DNA of 64,000 bases, from contig NC_077241.1 of the NCBI RefSeq assembly GCF_947179165.1, forward strand, positions 28,347,746-28,411,745, given 5' to 3'. Origin of the DNA: Solanum dulcamara (taxonomy: Eukaryota > Streptophyta > Magnoliopsida > Solanales > Solanaceae). Shown here in pieces: positions 10,735 to 23,386 of the stretch. A program made the position numbers and the translations under genes. The stretch's first letter is position 1; every line of letters begins with the position of its first letter. The notes below the pieces were generated by a model. That model was given only the letters and a program-made list of their open reading frames with translations, was not told where the DNA came from and ran no database searches.

Positions 10735-13700
10735 AAAGTGGTATCAGAGTGGTCCTTCCTTGGAATGTCTACAGACCATGTCTAGTAGAGTTTTGTTTAT
10801 CGATGTGTTGCGCGCCATATCTATAAACTGGAGGCTACAGGACATTTAGGATGTTATCTTTCTTTTATATCTAAGATCGTGCGATAGATTTGAGTCACAC
10901 AAAAACTCCTTATACTAACCTTGGATGTTAACAGAAGGACGACAGCAACGGAAGAAAGTGTGACGATATTAGAAATCACAATGAACGCATGTAAGAAAAG
11001 GCACGAAAGATATCTATTGGGTAAGGTATTGAAGTAGAACTGAAATATAAAGTTGTAAATTAAAAGGAAGAGTAGACAGGAAAGTGTATACAGGGGAAGT
11101 TCCAGTGGATGTACGAGGTAAGTCCATTTTCATACTATTGATTGTGGGCGCCCTGTGTGGCTGCGATATGATGTGATATGATACATCTATATGTAACTTT
11201 ATACATGTTGGCCCTGTAAGGCACTGTTGGTATTTTCTGTGTGTAGGTTTGAGATATTAACAAATATAGAGGAAACTCTGCCCAAATTTTCCTAGAAATA
11301 AAAAGAGAATAAGATATACAACTATAGTATGTATTGAAAGGTTGTGCCCACAATAATGATGATATTTTTCTAAACCACAAGTATGGCTAACCTCAAGAAA
11401 TAAGTTAATTATTGAATTAATGGCAATAGAAACTATGAGGTCGATTTGATATGGTAAACCAAAGTTGGAACAGACTCGTGACCCTAGGGAGATGATTTAA
11501 AGAAGATTGGTAGTTCTGGATAGAACGATATATTAAGGCACCAAAGGAATTGATACACAGGGATAAATTGTGACTAACTATAATTAAAAGGAGTAACAGT
11601 ATGATTAAGCAAGAGTGCAAGGGAAACAAAATTGTGACAAATATGAAGTATTAATAAGACAGCTTGGGAGATATTAAGGATAAGACTAACTAAGAAGTGT
11701 TATACTATAGGGTGGAATACGAACATGATATGATGTGAATATAATGAGGATTGTTATGAAAATAAGTAAATCCTAGTATGAAAGTGGCTAGTGATAGGAC
11801 GTGGTTCATGTAATAAGAATATAGGGGTAAGTGTGAAATGGAAAAGCGGGCTATGGAATAAATAAAAAAGACTTATCAAGTTCCATAGGGAAAGTTGTGA
11901 ATAAAGATTATGCGATAACCAAAAGGATAGCGAGCACAAGCAAAGAAAGAGTAACTGAAAGGAGTAAGCACGAAGAAAGCGAGATGACAGTGTAACAATA
12001 GGTCATGATATGTGTAGCCGAAGATACGAATGCTAAAAGTGATGGAACTACAAAAGATGAAGTTGTAGAAGAATGAGCAACGAGATAGAATGGGTGTTAG
12101 GGAATGATTGGTATGATACAAATAAAGATAGATGGACAAAATACGTTTTGGAAAGGAGAAAAAGGATTATGTGGAAGTAATTCATTCCGAATAATACAGA
12201 GGTAGTATAAGATCCCTCTTGTGCGGAATAAAAGATAGATATAGATGGGATAAATGATAAGAGAAATCTACAGAAACACCTAAGATAGATATGATTAAAT
12301 AAATACAAATACAGAATGAAAAGGGAACGTACAATATGAACTTAAAACTGCAATACAACTATATGGTTATAAGGTAAGGCCCTGATTAAGGCGAACTTGG
12401 TATGTTGTTGAGAAAATTAAAACACGGTGTTGGGTACACAGTAAGAGAAAGGGGTATAAGGGATAAAGGGGTGGTGCGTGCACACAATGTCACCCCGACA
12501 ATAGTGGAATCCTTAAGAGACAAACACGGTAAACTTAAGGAATAAATGGTGCAATATATATTCATTCCAAGAAATAAAGGATATAGGTTGGGATAAAGCT
12601 ACTCCTGCAAGAGAACCTTGGAAAATTATAGTCAGAATACAAGTATTGCCTAATTCAAATTAGAACGACTAAAAGTGCTAATTAACTTTTGATAACGATA
12701 AGTGGAGTGTGGCCTTGGATGGGTTATTCCATGGGTCACATTACACAAGTATAGATTAATAGATGAGATATCACACTATGTATGAAAAGGTTCTCGGCAC
12801 TTCGTGACTTAGTCAAGGTTTCATACGTATAAAATCATGTTATAAAGGATGAATAAAGAGTGGACATGATACGGTACCAAGCGGATTAGGAAAAGAGATT
12901 GAATGAGTTTTGAGATTGGACAAAGGTATAAGTACCCCCCCCCCTCTTTAAGAGGGGAAGTAGGTGAGAAGAATGCAAGAGAAAGATAAAAACAATGGAT
13001 ACTACAATAGAGTGGACATGGATGTTTAAACTTCAAGCAGATCCCATGTTGGAGCAACTTAGAAGGGATAAAAGCCAACAATAATAGGATAGAAGTCAGA
13101 ATAGTATTTAAGGCGATGTCAAGAAGTTTTTGGCAAAACCCTGCATGATATAACGTTAGAAGATGGGTGTGTATAAAAAAAGAAAGGATACGACCAGGGA
13201 AGGGTATCAAATAACTCAAGAGATTGTGTGAAGGATAACGATACCATGTGGGGTCAAAAGATAAGATGTTGTCTATAGCATTGGTTGCAAATGATGCTGC
13301 GATAGATAAATAACCAAGGAAAAGGGACAACAAGCCTCCTATGATTGGAAGTGAGAAGAGAAGGGAGTGAATAAAAGAAAAGAAATAAGTATGATAAAAT
13401 GGGACAAGCGAGTTTCAATATGAATGAGATAGGTGAAGCAGAATAAACTCGGAGACGAAAAGACTACATCTACCTCATACAAGTTGTACTGGCAGGGTTA
13501 TGCAACCTATGAATATGTATGTGTTAAGTATGTAAGTACATGGTAAAAGGAATAAGGGTTCAATAAGGACAATACAGTTATAATATTTTGGAAACGTTAC
13601 AGAAAGGTAGAGAAGAGTTATCCTTAGTTGTTCCCTATATCCAAAGGTAGTCTAAACTCCTAAAAGGATTAGAATAAAACAGTTATAAAGAACTCCCAAA

Positions 13701-13765
13701 AATCCTCGTAAAACCCTATAAGACGAGTTAACATTCGAGGACGAATGTTCTAAATGGGGGAAGAA
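10735..13765 (+). other. Non-coding internal domain of E2
   Basis: It runs from the PBS (10739-10750) to the polypurine tract. The first 200 bp (annealing-site neighbourhood, 'GGAATGTCTACAGACCATG' block) match the start of E1 and of the 50463 element. No gag or pol motif occurs in any frame. The sense strand is strongly A/G-rich, which leaves long stop-free stretches on the antisense strand (for example 12821-13333); I treat these as composition artefacts. No 5S-like segment is visible here, unlike E1 and E4. Confidence 0.75.
13752..13765 (+). promoter_or_regulatory. Polypurine tract of E2
   Basis: AAATGGGGGAAGAA lies immediately before the LTR start TATTATACCCC. It is preceded by CATTCGAGGACGAATG, a palindromic block found just upstream of the polypurine tract in each A and B element here (also 1942-1957, 26382-26395 and 53351-53365, with changes). 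Confidence 0.75.
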
Positions 13766-16648
13766 TATTATACCCCATACTTGAATACCTTGAAAGGTTC
13801 TTAAGCTTCTTAGAAGTCACCATGTGAGCTGGATAATTTATAACACTACCAAACAACTCTAAGGAAGGAAAAATGTGACACCCCATAGTAGAGAAGATTA
13901 GAAATATGGTTATAAGAATCCGAAAGAAGTTGGAGGCCATGTAATGAGTCGTAGGACTCGACTTATGTACGTAAGCTACCAACTTAAAAATCATACATTC
14001 TTAAGCTACTTGAGTTCATATAAAGCTTACGTACCAAGGATTACATAAGTTCGTAAAGTAAGATGAGATTATGAACCCACAAGGAGGAAAAAAAGGTGAC
14101 ACATGGCAGCAAGAGGGAGTTCCACATGGCAGAAGCTGAAGCAAGAGGATGGGCCCCCACATGCCATGTGGCATCCTCTAAGTGGAGGAGGTGATGCATT
14201 GGCCCACTAAGGGCTTGACACGTGTTACCACTTAGGGGATGACATGTGTCACCCCCCTAAGGTGGCCTATATATATATGTTTTATGATCATCCTTATCCA
14301 AACAACTCATTCTTATCTCCAAGAAAATTCTAGAAAAAAAAAGAGAAGAGAAACCTTGAGCTAGAGAAGAGAGAGCCATGGGTTGGAGAAAATAAAAGGG
14401 TAAGTCCTCCAATTTTGTTCCATGAATTAATTATATAGGATATACTAAGATGATATTAAGGTGTTATTACTGTAAATTTTTGATTTGGGGCAGTACCAAA
14501 AGGACAACAAGCAGCAACAAAGTTTTAGTCGCGCTAAAGGAACTTTCGAGGCGAGTTTGGCGAGTTTCGGGCAAGGTAAGGTTTTCCCTTTCAAATTGGA
14601 ATTTATGATGATATTATGAGGTATATTACATGTCTTAAATAAGGTTGTAAGTGGAAAAATTTTATAAGGATGCTTGACGTTAGAAACTAACTAAATTGAA
14701 GTCGTTATAGTTAAATCGAAGTCGGGTAGTGTATTGTGATTGTGGTGATGTGGTTGCAGCTGGTTTAGTTGCGTGGTTCAAAGATATAAGGTGTTTTAAA
14801 AAGGGTGTGGGTGCTACTGGTTTCATCCACATGACCCTCCATTTCGTATGGTTAATGTTTTTACGAAATAAAGGTTAAAACTCTATTTTGGTATCGTAGT
14901 TTTGAGCGAGTTGGTTGGAGTTTATATTGTGTAATGTTCAAGTAATTTTACTTGTGTATATGCTGCTGGTTGTTGTTTTTTGTTGGCTGTGGTAATTAAG
15001 GATGTAGTTGGATGTTTGGATAGGGCAAGTTATAGGGGAGATGCTGCCCAATTTCTGGTAACTTTGGAACTAGTAATAAATTAGTCGAGGGAAATAGATA
15101 AGGAAATGATTCTTGTAGATACTTGGTTGTAGATTTGGAAATTGGAAATTTAAAGGTTATTAATCTTAGTATTACTCTCATGTTAAATAGGTTCAAAAGA
15201 TGATGAGGCGAGCGTGGTTAAGAGTAATCCATAAGAGGTATGTGAAGCTACCTTCTTTCTCTTGGCATGTTTTTGGCATAGGTATGTAAAGATACCCCTT
15301 TCTTTTCTTGGCATGTTTTGATATAAGTATTACATGATGTAAGTTTTGGGGGTTATCCCATCCATAAAGCTCCGAGAATGATTTATGACTCTTATCTACT
15401 TCCTAATGTTAGAACTTCCATAATAATGGAGCTATGGCTCTCAAGCCTTCTATATGATGGAGAGTAGTAAACCAAATGTGAAGCTATCTTCCTTTCTTTG
15501 GCATGGTCTTTATGAAACAAATATATTATTTTTATATGCTTCCAAGTAAGTTCCTATTATTAGAACCACATGAATGGCCAATGTTTTAGATTTCCAGAGG
15601 TTGTATTTTGATGAAATCCATAGTAACATTCAAAAGGTACTTGATATGGCGCTTGTCTTGATTTTTGAATGATAACTCAATTTGATCATTCCATCGAGTC
15701 TCAAATATGATTTAAATTGCATTTAGTTTCTCACTACTCTACTATGGATGCCTTAATGCTTTCTTTACTGAGCCCGGGCCAGAAGATACATGATCGTACA
15801 TACTTCTTTGCCTTGTTCGCCGTGCCCCAACATGAGTGGGCAAGTACGCCCTGTACATGGGTTTTAGAGTTATGTTGTGCCATATACACATATATTGATA
15901 TCTGATGATATGATATGATATGATATGATATGATATGGCCATCTGATATGATATGATCTATTATGGAGATATTCCCTACTCTGGAGTTATATTGTACTGT
16001 AGCACCGGTGATGGGATGGTGACCACGTTTTGTTCACTGTGTCTCATAATGGGGCCGGATATGATATATGTTTTTGCGCATGCACTATTTGTGTTTGTGA
16101 TAAGTAATTTGACATTATGGATATTTTGCTCATTTTTTGCACATTTTGTTCTGGTTATGACTTTATTTATTACAGTCCATGCTTTACATATTCAGTACAT
16201 TTTTTGTACTGACCCCCTTTCTTTGGGGGATGCGTTACATGACCGCAGGTACAGACGCTCGTTTTGCTGACCCACTTGCTTAGGACATCCACTCTGCTGT
16301 TTGACAGTGCTCCTTTGTCAAGACCCCATATTTTGGTACTAACCTTTTTGTAGCCTATATGTATATGATGGTCAGGGGTACGATGGGGCCCTGTCCCATC
16401 ATATGATTATGCTATCATTCTATAGAGGTCTGTAGATATGTATTTGTGGGTTCTATATATCTTTTGGGCTTTTGTGTTCCGCAACGGGCTTAACAGCCTT
16501 TGTGTGCTACATCTGCTTTCATGTGCTCCTTAGCGACCTCTTTTGATTTCTACATTTGTTTCTTCTTCTAACATGCTATGTGGGGATAAGGGTATGTATG
16601 GGTGCCCAACTCAGGCACTATTCACAGCCTACGGAGTGGGTTGTGACA
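13766..16648 (+). repeat. Family A LTR L5 (3' LTR of E2, full length)
   Basis: 2,883 bp from TATTATACCCC (TG changed to TA) to GGTTGTGACA. Parts in order: U3 with CACGTG-type and ACATGTGT motifs (about 14200-14260), TATA stretch at 14268-14278, A-rich leader (14320-14400), a long leader/U5 with the family CTTTCTTTGGCATG motif, the pentanucleotide GATAT microsatellite (15904-15938), and the terminal GTGACA. Confidence 0.85.
14268..14278 (+). promoter_or_regulatory. TATA box of LTR L5
   Basis: TATATATATAT sits directly downstream of TGACACGTGTTA (14217-14228) and GACATGTGTCACC (14241-14253). It is about 50 bp upstream of an A-rich leader. This is the same arrangement as at 44550 and 46925. Confidence 0.55.
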
Positions 16649-17008
16649 TACTTAATAAGTGATATTAGGCAAAACGCCACCCCACACTTATTTATCATCA
16701 CATCCCGTACAAACATAAAAGGGCACTCAGACTTCCCCTATTCCTTTCATTCATTACACACATATCCGAAAGCAATTCTCATCAAACTCAAACTTCACAA
16801 CCTTCTCCAATAGGCTACATATAGGTCTTACAATCTTAGAGAAATACTTGATGAATAACCTATAGAAACTAGCATGGATAAGGAAGCTCCTCACTCCTTT
16901 TACAAAGACAGATGAGGCAACTTCTCAATAACTTCTACCTTTTCTCGATTAACTTTTATCCCTTGCTTGGTAACTTTATGGCCTAGAACAATTTCCTTTT
17001 TCACCTTC
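16649..17008 (-). pseudogene. Ty3/Gypsy pol fragment (RT end to RNase H start)
   Basis: On the minus strand, reading from about 17005 down to 16649, the translation shows LGHKVTKQGIKV, EKVEVIEKLP and then, after a one-base shift, FYRLFIKYFSKIVRP, LLEKVVKFEFDEN and a decayed segment resembling the first RNase H aspartate region. These are the conserved motifs between the RT thumb and RNase H of Ty3/Gypsy polyproteins, closest in feel to the Athila/Tat group (inference). It is broken by frameshifts and short deletions and joins directly to the U5 end of LTR L6, so PBS, gag and most of RT are deleted. Not functional. Confidence 0.8.
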
Positions 17009-20008
17009 TCACGACCTGGATTACGGCCTAGCCATGACAAGGTAATCGGTAACCCAAAGGATCCTAACCAATCCTTATAGAATACATTGTATTCATAAGG
17101 ACAAGTAAACTATAATAAAATCAAGCGGAAGAACAATCTCAACCATAGAAATTTAGGAATGAAAAGGAAAACTCAACTCATATCTTTAAGAATTGAGTAC
17201 ATTAACTCTATGTCTAAATATGCCTCTATCATACTAATATAGGTGGAGGCATAGCATAAACCACTAGCTTACCCAAACAAGAAAATAAGGTCTCAAAATG
17301 ACAACATAGTCTAGAGGTAGCAAAGAAATATTAACTCGATAGGTTGTCCCCGAAGCATAAGAACTTACCAAATAAAGTGAAAAATTCTTTTATATACCCA
17401 CTAGACTGTGTAGGGTGATATCCAAGCCCTACACTATAAGACAATGTAGGCAAACAAAATAAGTATGTGTTAGTCCTTTGAATATACTAAGTATATGAGC
17501 ATGCAATGCAATATGCAATGATACAATAAAGTGATACAATGTGCCATTTTAAAACTGTGACATCATTTAAAATACTACTTGAAACCATGAGACTTGACTA
17601 ATGCAATATAGGAACCATCATTTGTCATAAAAGGACTTAAACACTATAATAGAAATCTTGAGTCATTATAGGAAAACATATACTTTGAAAATACCATGAA
17701 TCGTAACAAAGTATACTATAAATCCTTTGAGAGAAACCTTTAACTTTATACGAGCACATACTTTACTTTGTGAGAGATACCTCTATAGTAAGAAATACCT
17801 TAAACATTTTGAGAGAGACTTTTTACCTTTGTGAGAGAAAGTGTTAACCGACATAAATCATGTGAGATATAACATGGAGTATCAATGCTTACCCATACAT
17901 CGAAAGAAAGGGGAAGACTACTTTCCAAGGTAGACTCTTATATGCCTAAGTGGATCCATTAAGCTATATGAAGGATCGAGCCTCAACTACGGGTAACCCT
18001 TAAGGAATCAAGCTCTAATGCAGGAGATCCTTTATATACGGTGGCATGAAGTTATGGGACAATGGGATCTTACTACGTGTCTCTAGCCTTAACTACAGGA
18101 GAGATTGCCTATCCCAAGGTCTGCTCGGTGCTATGTAAACTCTCAACGGAATAGTGTTAGCTATAAAATAATGAGTCAACATCATGTAGGAAGGGACATA
18201 TCCACTACCCGTCCACTCTTTATAAAAGCATAGTCATAGAATATCTCCTTAATCATTAACTAGGTGAGAGATCCTCCACCATCATTCATACTTAACTCAA
18301 ATTTCATCGTAAAACTCAATTTGTACTTTTCATGTAATTTACTTGAAAGCCTTTTCAAATCATACTCATACTACATACCTTATCTGTGGAAACCATAGTG
18401 TAATGAAAAAAACTATATGGAATCATCTTAAAATCATGTAATTAAATGGAACTCATGCTTAATCATATAGGACAATATCGATTGAATCATAATCAAAAGG
18501 ACCCATTAAAAAATTTATGAACCCTAAATAGCTTTATAGAGAAATTACTTGTAAATCATTAAAACTCACGCAATTTACTAATAATACATGCTTAATAGAG
18601 TAAATAACCCATAATTAAATCTTAATTGATGTAATTGAAAAGAATTGAACAAACTCATAATGAGATCATGAACCCTAGATAGCACTGTAGAGAACTCATA
18701 CGAAAATCACTAGTTTCATGTAATTATCATCAACTCATGTTGAAATAGATTTGTAATCATTCAATAAATCATAATTCATGGAATTGAATGGAAATTGAGA
18801 AGAACCATAAATATACATACTTGAATTATATAGAAAGTATAGATTTATTTGGACCCCATGGGTGGAAGGAATCCAAGGATGAATACCCACATACCTTAGG
18901 TGGACTCCTTGATTGAAGCTTGAAAATTGATGGAAGAGTTGAAAATCCTAGTTGATCCTTCAATGGAGTCTTGTAGGTGAAGAAGAGAGTCTTGAGAGAA
19001 TATTCAAGATACTTGATTGTTTAGATTTATGATTATAAGGGGAAAACTAGTTAGTTGGATGATAAAATCAGTTAGAACATTCAAAAACAACTTAGAATAT
19101 GGCTAAAAACCTTAGGAAAGGACCAAAATAGCCCTAGAAGACACGTGTAGGATTTTTCTGAGGATTTGACTTCTACGAATAGTAGAAAACTCTACTTATC
19201 ATAGAGTTGGGTCTTAACTCTTCATGATCTGGCATCTCTAGTAAAATGGTCATAAATTTTACTTTGAACTCAAAATGAGGCATAAGTGATGGAGTTGGAA
19301 ATCAGACTCAAATGCCTTTAATTTGATATGTCATGGGCCACCTAATTCTATATATTCTAGGAGATATGATCATTTTAAGTTGTCCCAAGTAAAATCATTT
19401 GCCGAAACTCAATCGTTAAGGAAGATTTCAACTCGACTTTATGCTAGAGGATTCTTGTGACCTTAAAGTATCTCCAAATCTGTTCCCACATTTAATAATT
19501 GACCTTAACACATATGCTCAATTAAAAATCACCCTTTACGACTCTATGGATGGCTTTTATGACTCGTTATTTAGTCTATGAGTCGTCAATGAGTAATCAA
19601 AGTAGTGCTCCAAAATCATAGGCTACTGGAATGAATTTGGTCCCTATGAATCTTTTCTATGAGTCATCAACACATAATGAGTCATGAAAATGACTCGTCA
19701 AACCTGCTCATACTTAGCCAAAGTGCAGAATTCGGGACCTCCCTTTCTATGACTCTTAATAACGACTCATCAACAATTTTATTATTCATCCTATTTAGTC
19801 ATTCCAAAATTACTAAGGCTTATTATTTTACCAAATTCATACATTGATTTTATAACTCACTCCTATGAATCATAACCTTTTCTATGAGTCGTACCTCGAC
19901 TCGTAAACTCCCCTCTTGACTTGACAAAATTTCCAACCTCAAAGTGGATTCCTACGAGCCACTCCTACGACCCAAAAGAGTCCATATGACTCATAGCCAA
20001 GTCGTAAA
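17009..20008 (-). repeat. Family B-like LTR L6
   Basis: On the minus strand its terminus reads GGCCGTAATCCAGGTCGTGA, akin to the family B ends at 58843 and 60825. The body holds the same leader and U5 style as 53950-54450 and 59225-60180, including the 'GAGTCTTG / CCTTGGAG' leader segment near 18900-19020. The U3 part (19060-20008) is studded with TGAGTC/GACTCA motifs. Its U3 tip is cut by the insertion of L7 at 20009. No coding sequence is seen in the 3 kb. Confidence 0.65.
19540..20005 (-). promoter_or_regulatory. Cluster of TGAGTC/GACTCA motifs in L6 U3
   Basis: At least ten GAGTC/GACTC pentamers occur, several as full TGAGTCAT or ATGACTC. Examples lie near 19560, 19578, 19663, 19679, 19692, 19748, 19765, 19882, 19896 and 19986. 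TGA(G/C)TCA is the GCN4/bZIP core. Function is inferred from motif density and U3 position only. Confidence 0.45.
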
Positions 20009-22490
20009 TGTCATGACCCAAGTCTGTAGGCTGCGACTGGGGTCCGACCTAGACCCTTATATACATATTTATCAGTTGTGGTCAAGTCGAACTATAAACA
20101 ATGTAATACCATGCATCAAAACCCTATTGGGTGATAACATTTTCATAAATCTGTAGCCTCTTTCATTTGTATCACATCATAAAAGGGAACGTAAGCCGAC
20201 AAGGCTGCCAAAACATAATAACACGTATCATATATCATGTAGACCCAGCTGAACCAAACTAATTTACACAACCCATACATATATTTTTACAGACCTCTAA
20301 GAATATTAAGGACAATATATGGCAGGACAGGGACCCTATCGTACCTCTGACTAAACAAAAGTAGTTATAGACATCAGCTGTTAGTACCAAAAACTAGGCT
20401 CTGATATAATAGAGCCACTTCCAGCCGAGCTGAGCAGAATCCTAAGCTGACAGACTCCAAAAACCTGTATCTGTACCTGCGGGCATTAAATGCAGCCCCT
20501 CGAAGAGAGGGGTTTTGTACGACATATGTACTGAGTATATAAAACATAACATAGTACAACTGTAAGCATATCTGAAATAGAGAAGTAGGGGATAAAATAT
20601 CACATAAGAAACCTCTGTACATGTATCCTGTGAATCATAAAAGCATGCATGCTCAAATTATACAATATAGCCGGCCCTTTCAAGGACTTAGTGAATCATA
20701 TCTGTAAGACCATCATAGGGCCCGGTGCCATCAACACCTTATCATGTCACATCATCATATATATACATATGTACTTGGCCCTCTAGTGAGAGACTCGGTG
20801 AGTTGTTTATGTCATTACAGTATCATGTATTCATATAGCATACCCAGCCCTTTAGTGAGGGACTCGGTTGATAATGTAGTGAACTATGCATAATTACATT
20901 AGCGGCCCGGTACATGGTGAAAGAAGTGTTATAGTATACACGAGTAAAGTAGTGAGTAACTATATGAAATTTAAATTATTATCGGAGACTCGACCGTATA
21001 AGAAAATTAAGCTATCGTCTGAGAACCCGAGTAGTAGTGTAGTCCTCTCAAGTTCTCTCAAAAAGCCATTAGGGTCTATATCACTTAGAATCTCAGGGAC
21101 CCTAGACATGTATTAAAGTAAGGCCAATCGTTGGTGGAACCAGAACCACTTATTATTATATAGTCTTTAAGACTAAGGGCCTGTACATTTGTTACCTCTT
21201 TAACACACATGAGTTTCAGGGGAAATGGGACTATTATAAGAGTTCGATATCCAGAAGTAAATAGGAGATTCTTAAGAATGGAATTACCCCAGAGGTTGTA
21301 TCATGTTCTACTTACGTCTAAGACATGCCAAAAAAAAGAAAGAGGATAAGTTTTACATAGTTTGTGCCTTCCTTCATGTAGTCATCATATACATATTTCA
21401 TACCCGGACCATCAAGGGGCATGGTGAACAACCATAGCATCATAACATCATATTCATGACAAGTACATATCAAGAGAAAGGAGAGATAGCTTTATATACA
21501 CTACTTTTTAACACGTAGAAGCCTTGGAAGGCAATACTCAATTCTTGCAAGGGTTCAAAAATCAAGCAGTGGATAGGGATTATGAGTCATACTTGGAGTT
21601 CTGGGAATGGAATTATCCCCACATTTCACATACAACTCACTTAAGGCTAAGACATGCCAAAAGGAAAGAGAGATAGCTTTACATACCTCTTACGGGTTAC
21701 TCTATGTCACGTTCTCCTCATCGTCCTTTGAACCTATTCAACATGTAATTAATACAAATATCAACAACCCTTGACTTTTCAGCATCTTACGTTGCACACG
21801 AGTATTCATAGAACTCATTTCCTCGCTCGTCTTCTCGACTAATTCTTTAGTTAGTTAAGAAGTTAACAGAAATTAGGCAGCACCTCCCCTATAACATGCC
21901 TTATCCTGATTTCAAATTACACTACTAATTACTAAAGAAAACCAACAACAACATCCTTCAGCATGTATACAAGAAATTCACATCAACATTACATAATACA
22001 AACTCCAAATGACTCGCTCAAAATTACGATACCCAAAATAGGGTTTCTAGTCTCTATTTTGCCAAACCTTTAATAATACGAAATAGAGGGTCGTGTGGAT
22101 GAAACCAGAAGCTCCCACACCTCTTTTAGAATAATTTTCATCCCTGCAACACACCACCACACCAACCACAGCCGCAGCACCACAGCACAACACCCAATTC
22201 GACTTAAATTTAACTATAATGACTTCAATTTAGATTATTTCTAACGTCAACCATCTTTATGAAATTTTCATATTTCCATCCACATAAAAGACGTTTAATA
22301 CACTTCATAACAATACCATAAACTCCAAATTGAAAGGAAAGACCTTACCTTACTTGAAATTGGCCAAAACTCGCCAAAACCCACCTCAAAAATCTCTTGA
22401 TGTGCTAAAATGAAGTGGACTATTTGTGTCACTTCTTTTCTATCCCAAATAGTGATTTTATGCTATTAAACACCATTATGTAACCGTGGG

Positions 22491-22840
22491 ATACCTTAAA
22501 TAATTAATTCACGAAATGAAATTCGGAGGCTTACCCTTTTGGGACCAAACCCGTAGCCCTCCTCTTCTTGGTCCTAACGTTTTTCTCTCACGTTTCTAGG
22601 TGTAGCGCTGAAGAAATGACTCCTTAGTCATCATAAGGTACCTATATATACCTCTACATGATCTAGGAATACCTTATATAATTAATTCACGGAGGAAAAT
22701 TGGAGACTTACCCTTTTATTCCTTTGTTGTCATAGGTACTCTCTCTTAGTCCTTAGGTTTCCTTTTCTTTCTTTGTTCAAGTTCTTGGATGAAAAATGAC
22801 TTAATAGTCATCCAAATATACATATATACACCTCCTTAGG
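22491..22840 (-). repeat. Tandem duplication of the L7 core promoter/leader
   Basis: Two diverged copies start at 22491 and 22669 (period about 178 bp). Each contains ATACCTTA..TAATTAATTCACG, GGAG(G/A)CTTACCCTTTT, a GAAATGACT(T/C)..TAGTCAT block and a TATATA box (about 22651 and 22827). Other family A LTRs show a single copy. Confidence 0.7.
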
Positions 22841-22949
22841 AGGTGACATATGTCATCCCCATAGGATGATACGTGTCTATCCCCTATTGGGCCACATATC
22901 CATGCCATGCCTCCTAGGCTGCCATATGTCCTTGGTGGGGCCCACCCCC

Positions 22950-22970
22950 AAGTAGGTGGGTCACCTACTT
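22950..22970. promoter_or_regulatory. 21-bp U3 palindrome (L7)
   Basis: Perfect 9-bp arms AAGTAGGTG and CACCTACTT around GGT. Same module as in L1, L2, L8 and L13. Confidence 0.6.
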
Positions 22971-23386
22971 GACCCAAGAAGGTGGGTCACCTGATTCCAT
23001 GTGTCACTTCCCCATGCTACCACGTGGTGCCTCTTCTTGATGCCACTTGTCGCTCTTCTCCCTCTTTGTGGGTTCGTGATCTCATCTTACTTTAAGAACC
23101 CGTGTACTCCTTGCTACGTAAGATCGACTTACATTCAAGTATCTTAAATTTTTAAGACTCAAGTTGGTAGCTTTCGTAAGTAAGTCGAGTCCTATGACTC
23201 ATTTCTTGGCCTCCAACTCCCCTCGAATTCTTATAACCTATTTCCAACCTTCCCTATTGTGGAGCAACACATTCTCCCTTCCTTAGAGGTATTTGATGTG
23301 TGTGGAGAGTAGGGTTCACATGACCATGTTCAAGAAGGTTAGGAACACGTTTCAAGGTATAAAAGTGTGGGATCTAACATCCTTCA

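Larger units (their letters stand above)
9676..16648 (+). mobile_element. LARD-like LTR retrotransposon E2 (family A), 5' truncated
   Basis: In order: truncated 5' LTR (9676-10734), AAAG spacer, PBS TGGTATCAGAGT (10739-10750), non-coding internal domain, polypurine tract (13752-13765), full 3' LTR (13766-16648). The last 1.06 kb of the two LTRs (from 9676 and from about 15575) are readily alignable. The internal domain has no protein domain. Because the left end is lost to the L3 insertion, target duplications cannot be checked. Confidence 0.85.
20009..23379 (-). repeat. Family A LTR L7
   Basis: The minus-strand LTR runs from TGTTAGATCCC (23379) to GGTCATGACA (20009), 3,371 bp, inserted in L6. 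On the 23380 side only seven bases of polypurine tract (TGAAGGA on the minus strand) remain before LTR L8 begins. L7 is thus the 3' LTR of an element whose interior was interrupted there. It contains a duplicated core promoter segment (22491-22840) and the U3 palindrome (22950-22970). Confidence 0.8.

Noticed and set aside
12821..13333. 170-codon open frame on the minus strand
   Set aside because: It is antisense to the purine-rich E2 interior, which removes stops on that strand. It is not found in the matching part of E1 or the 50463 element and has no recognisable domain.
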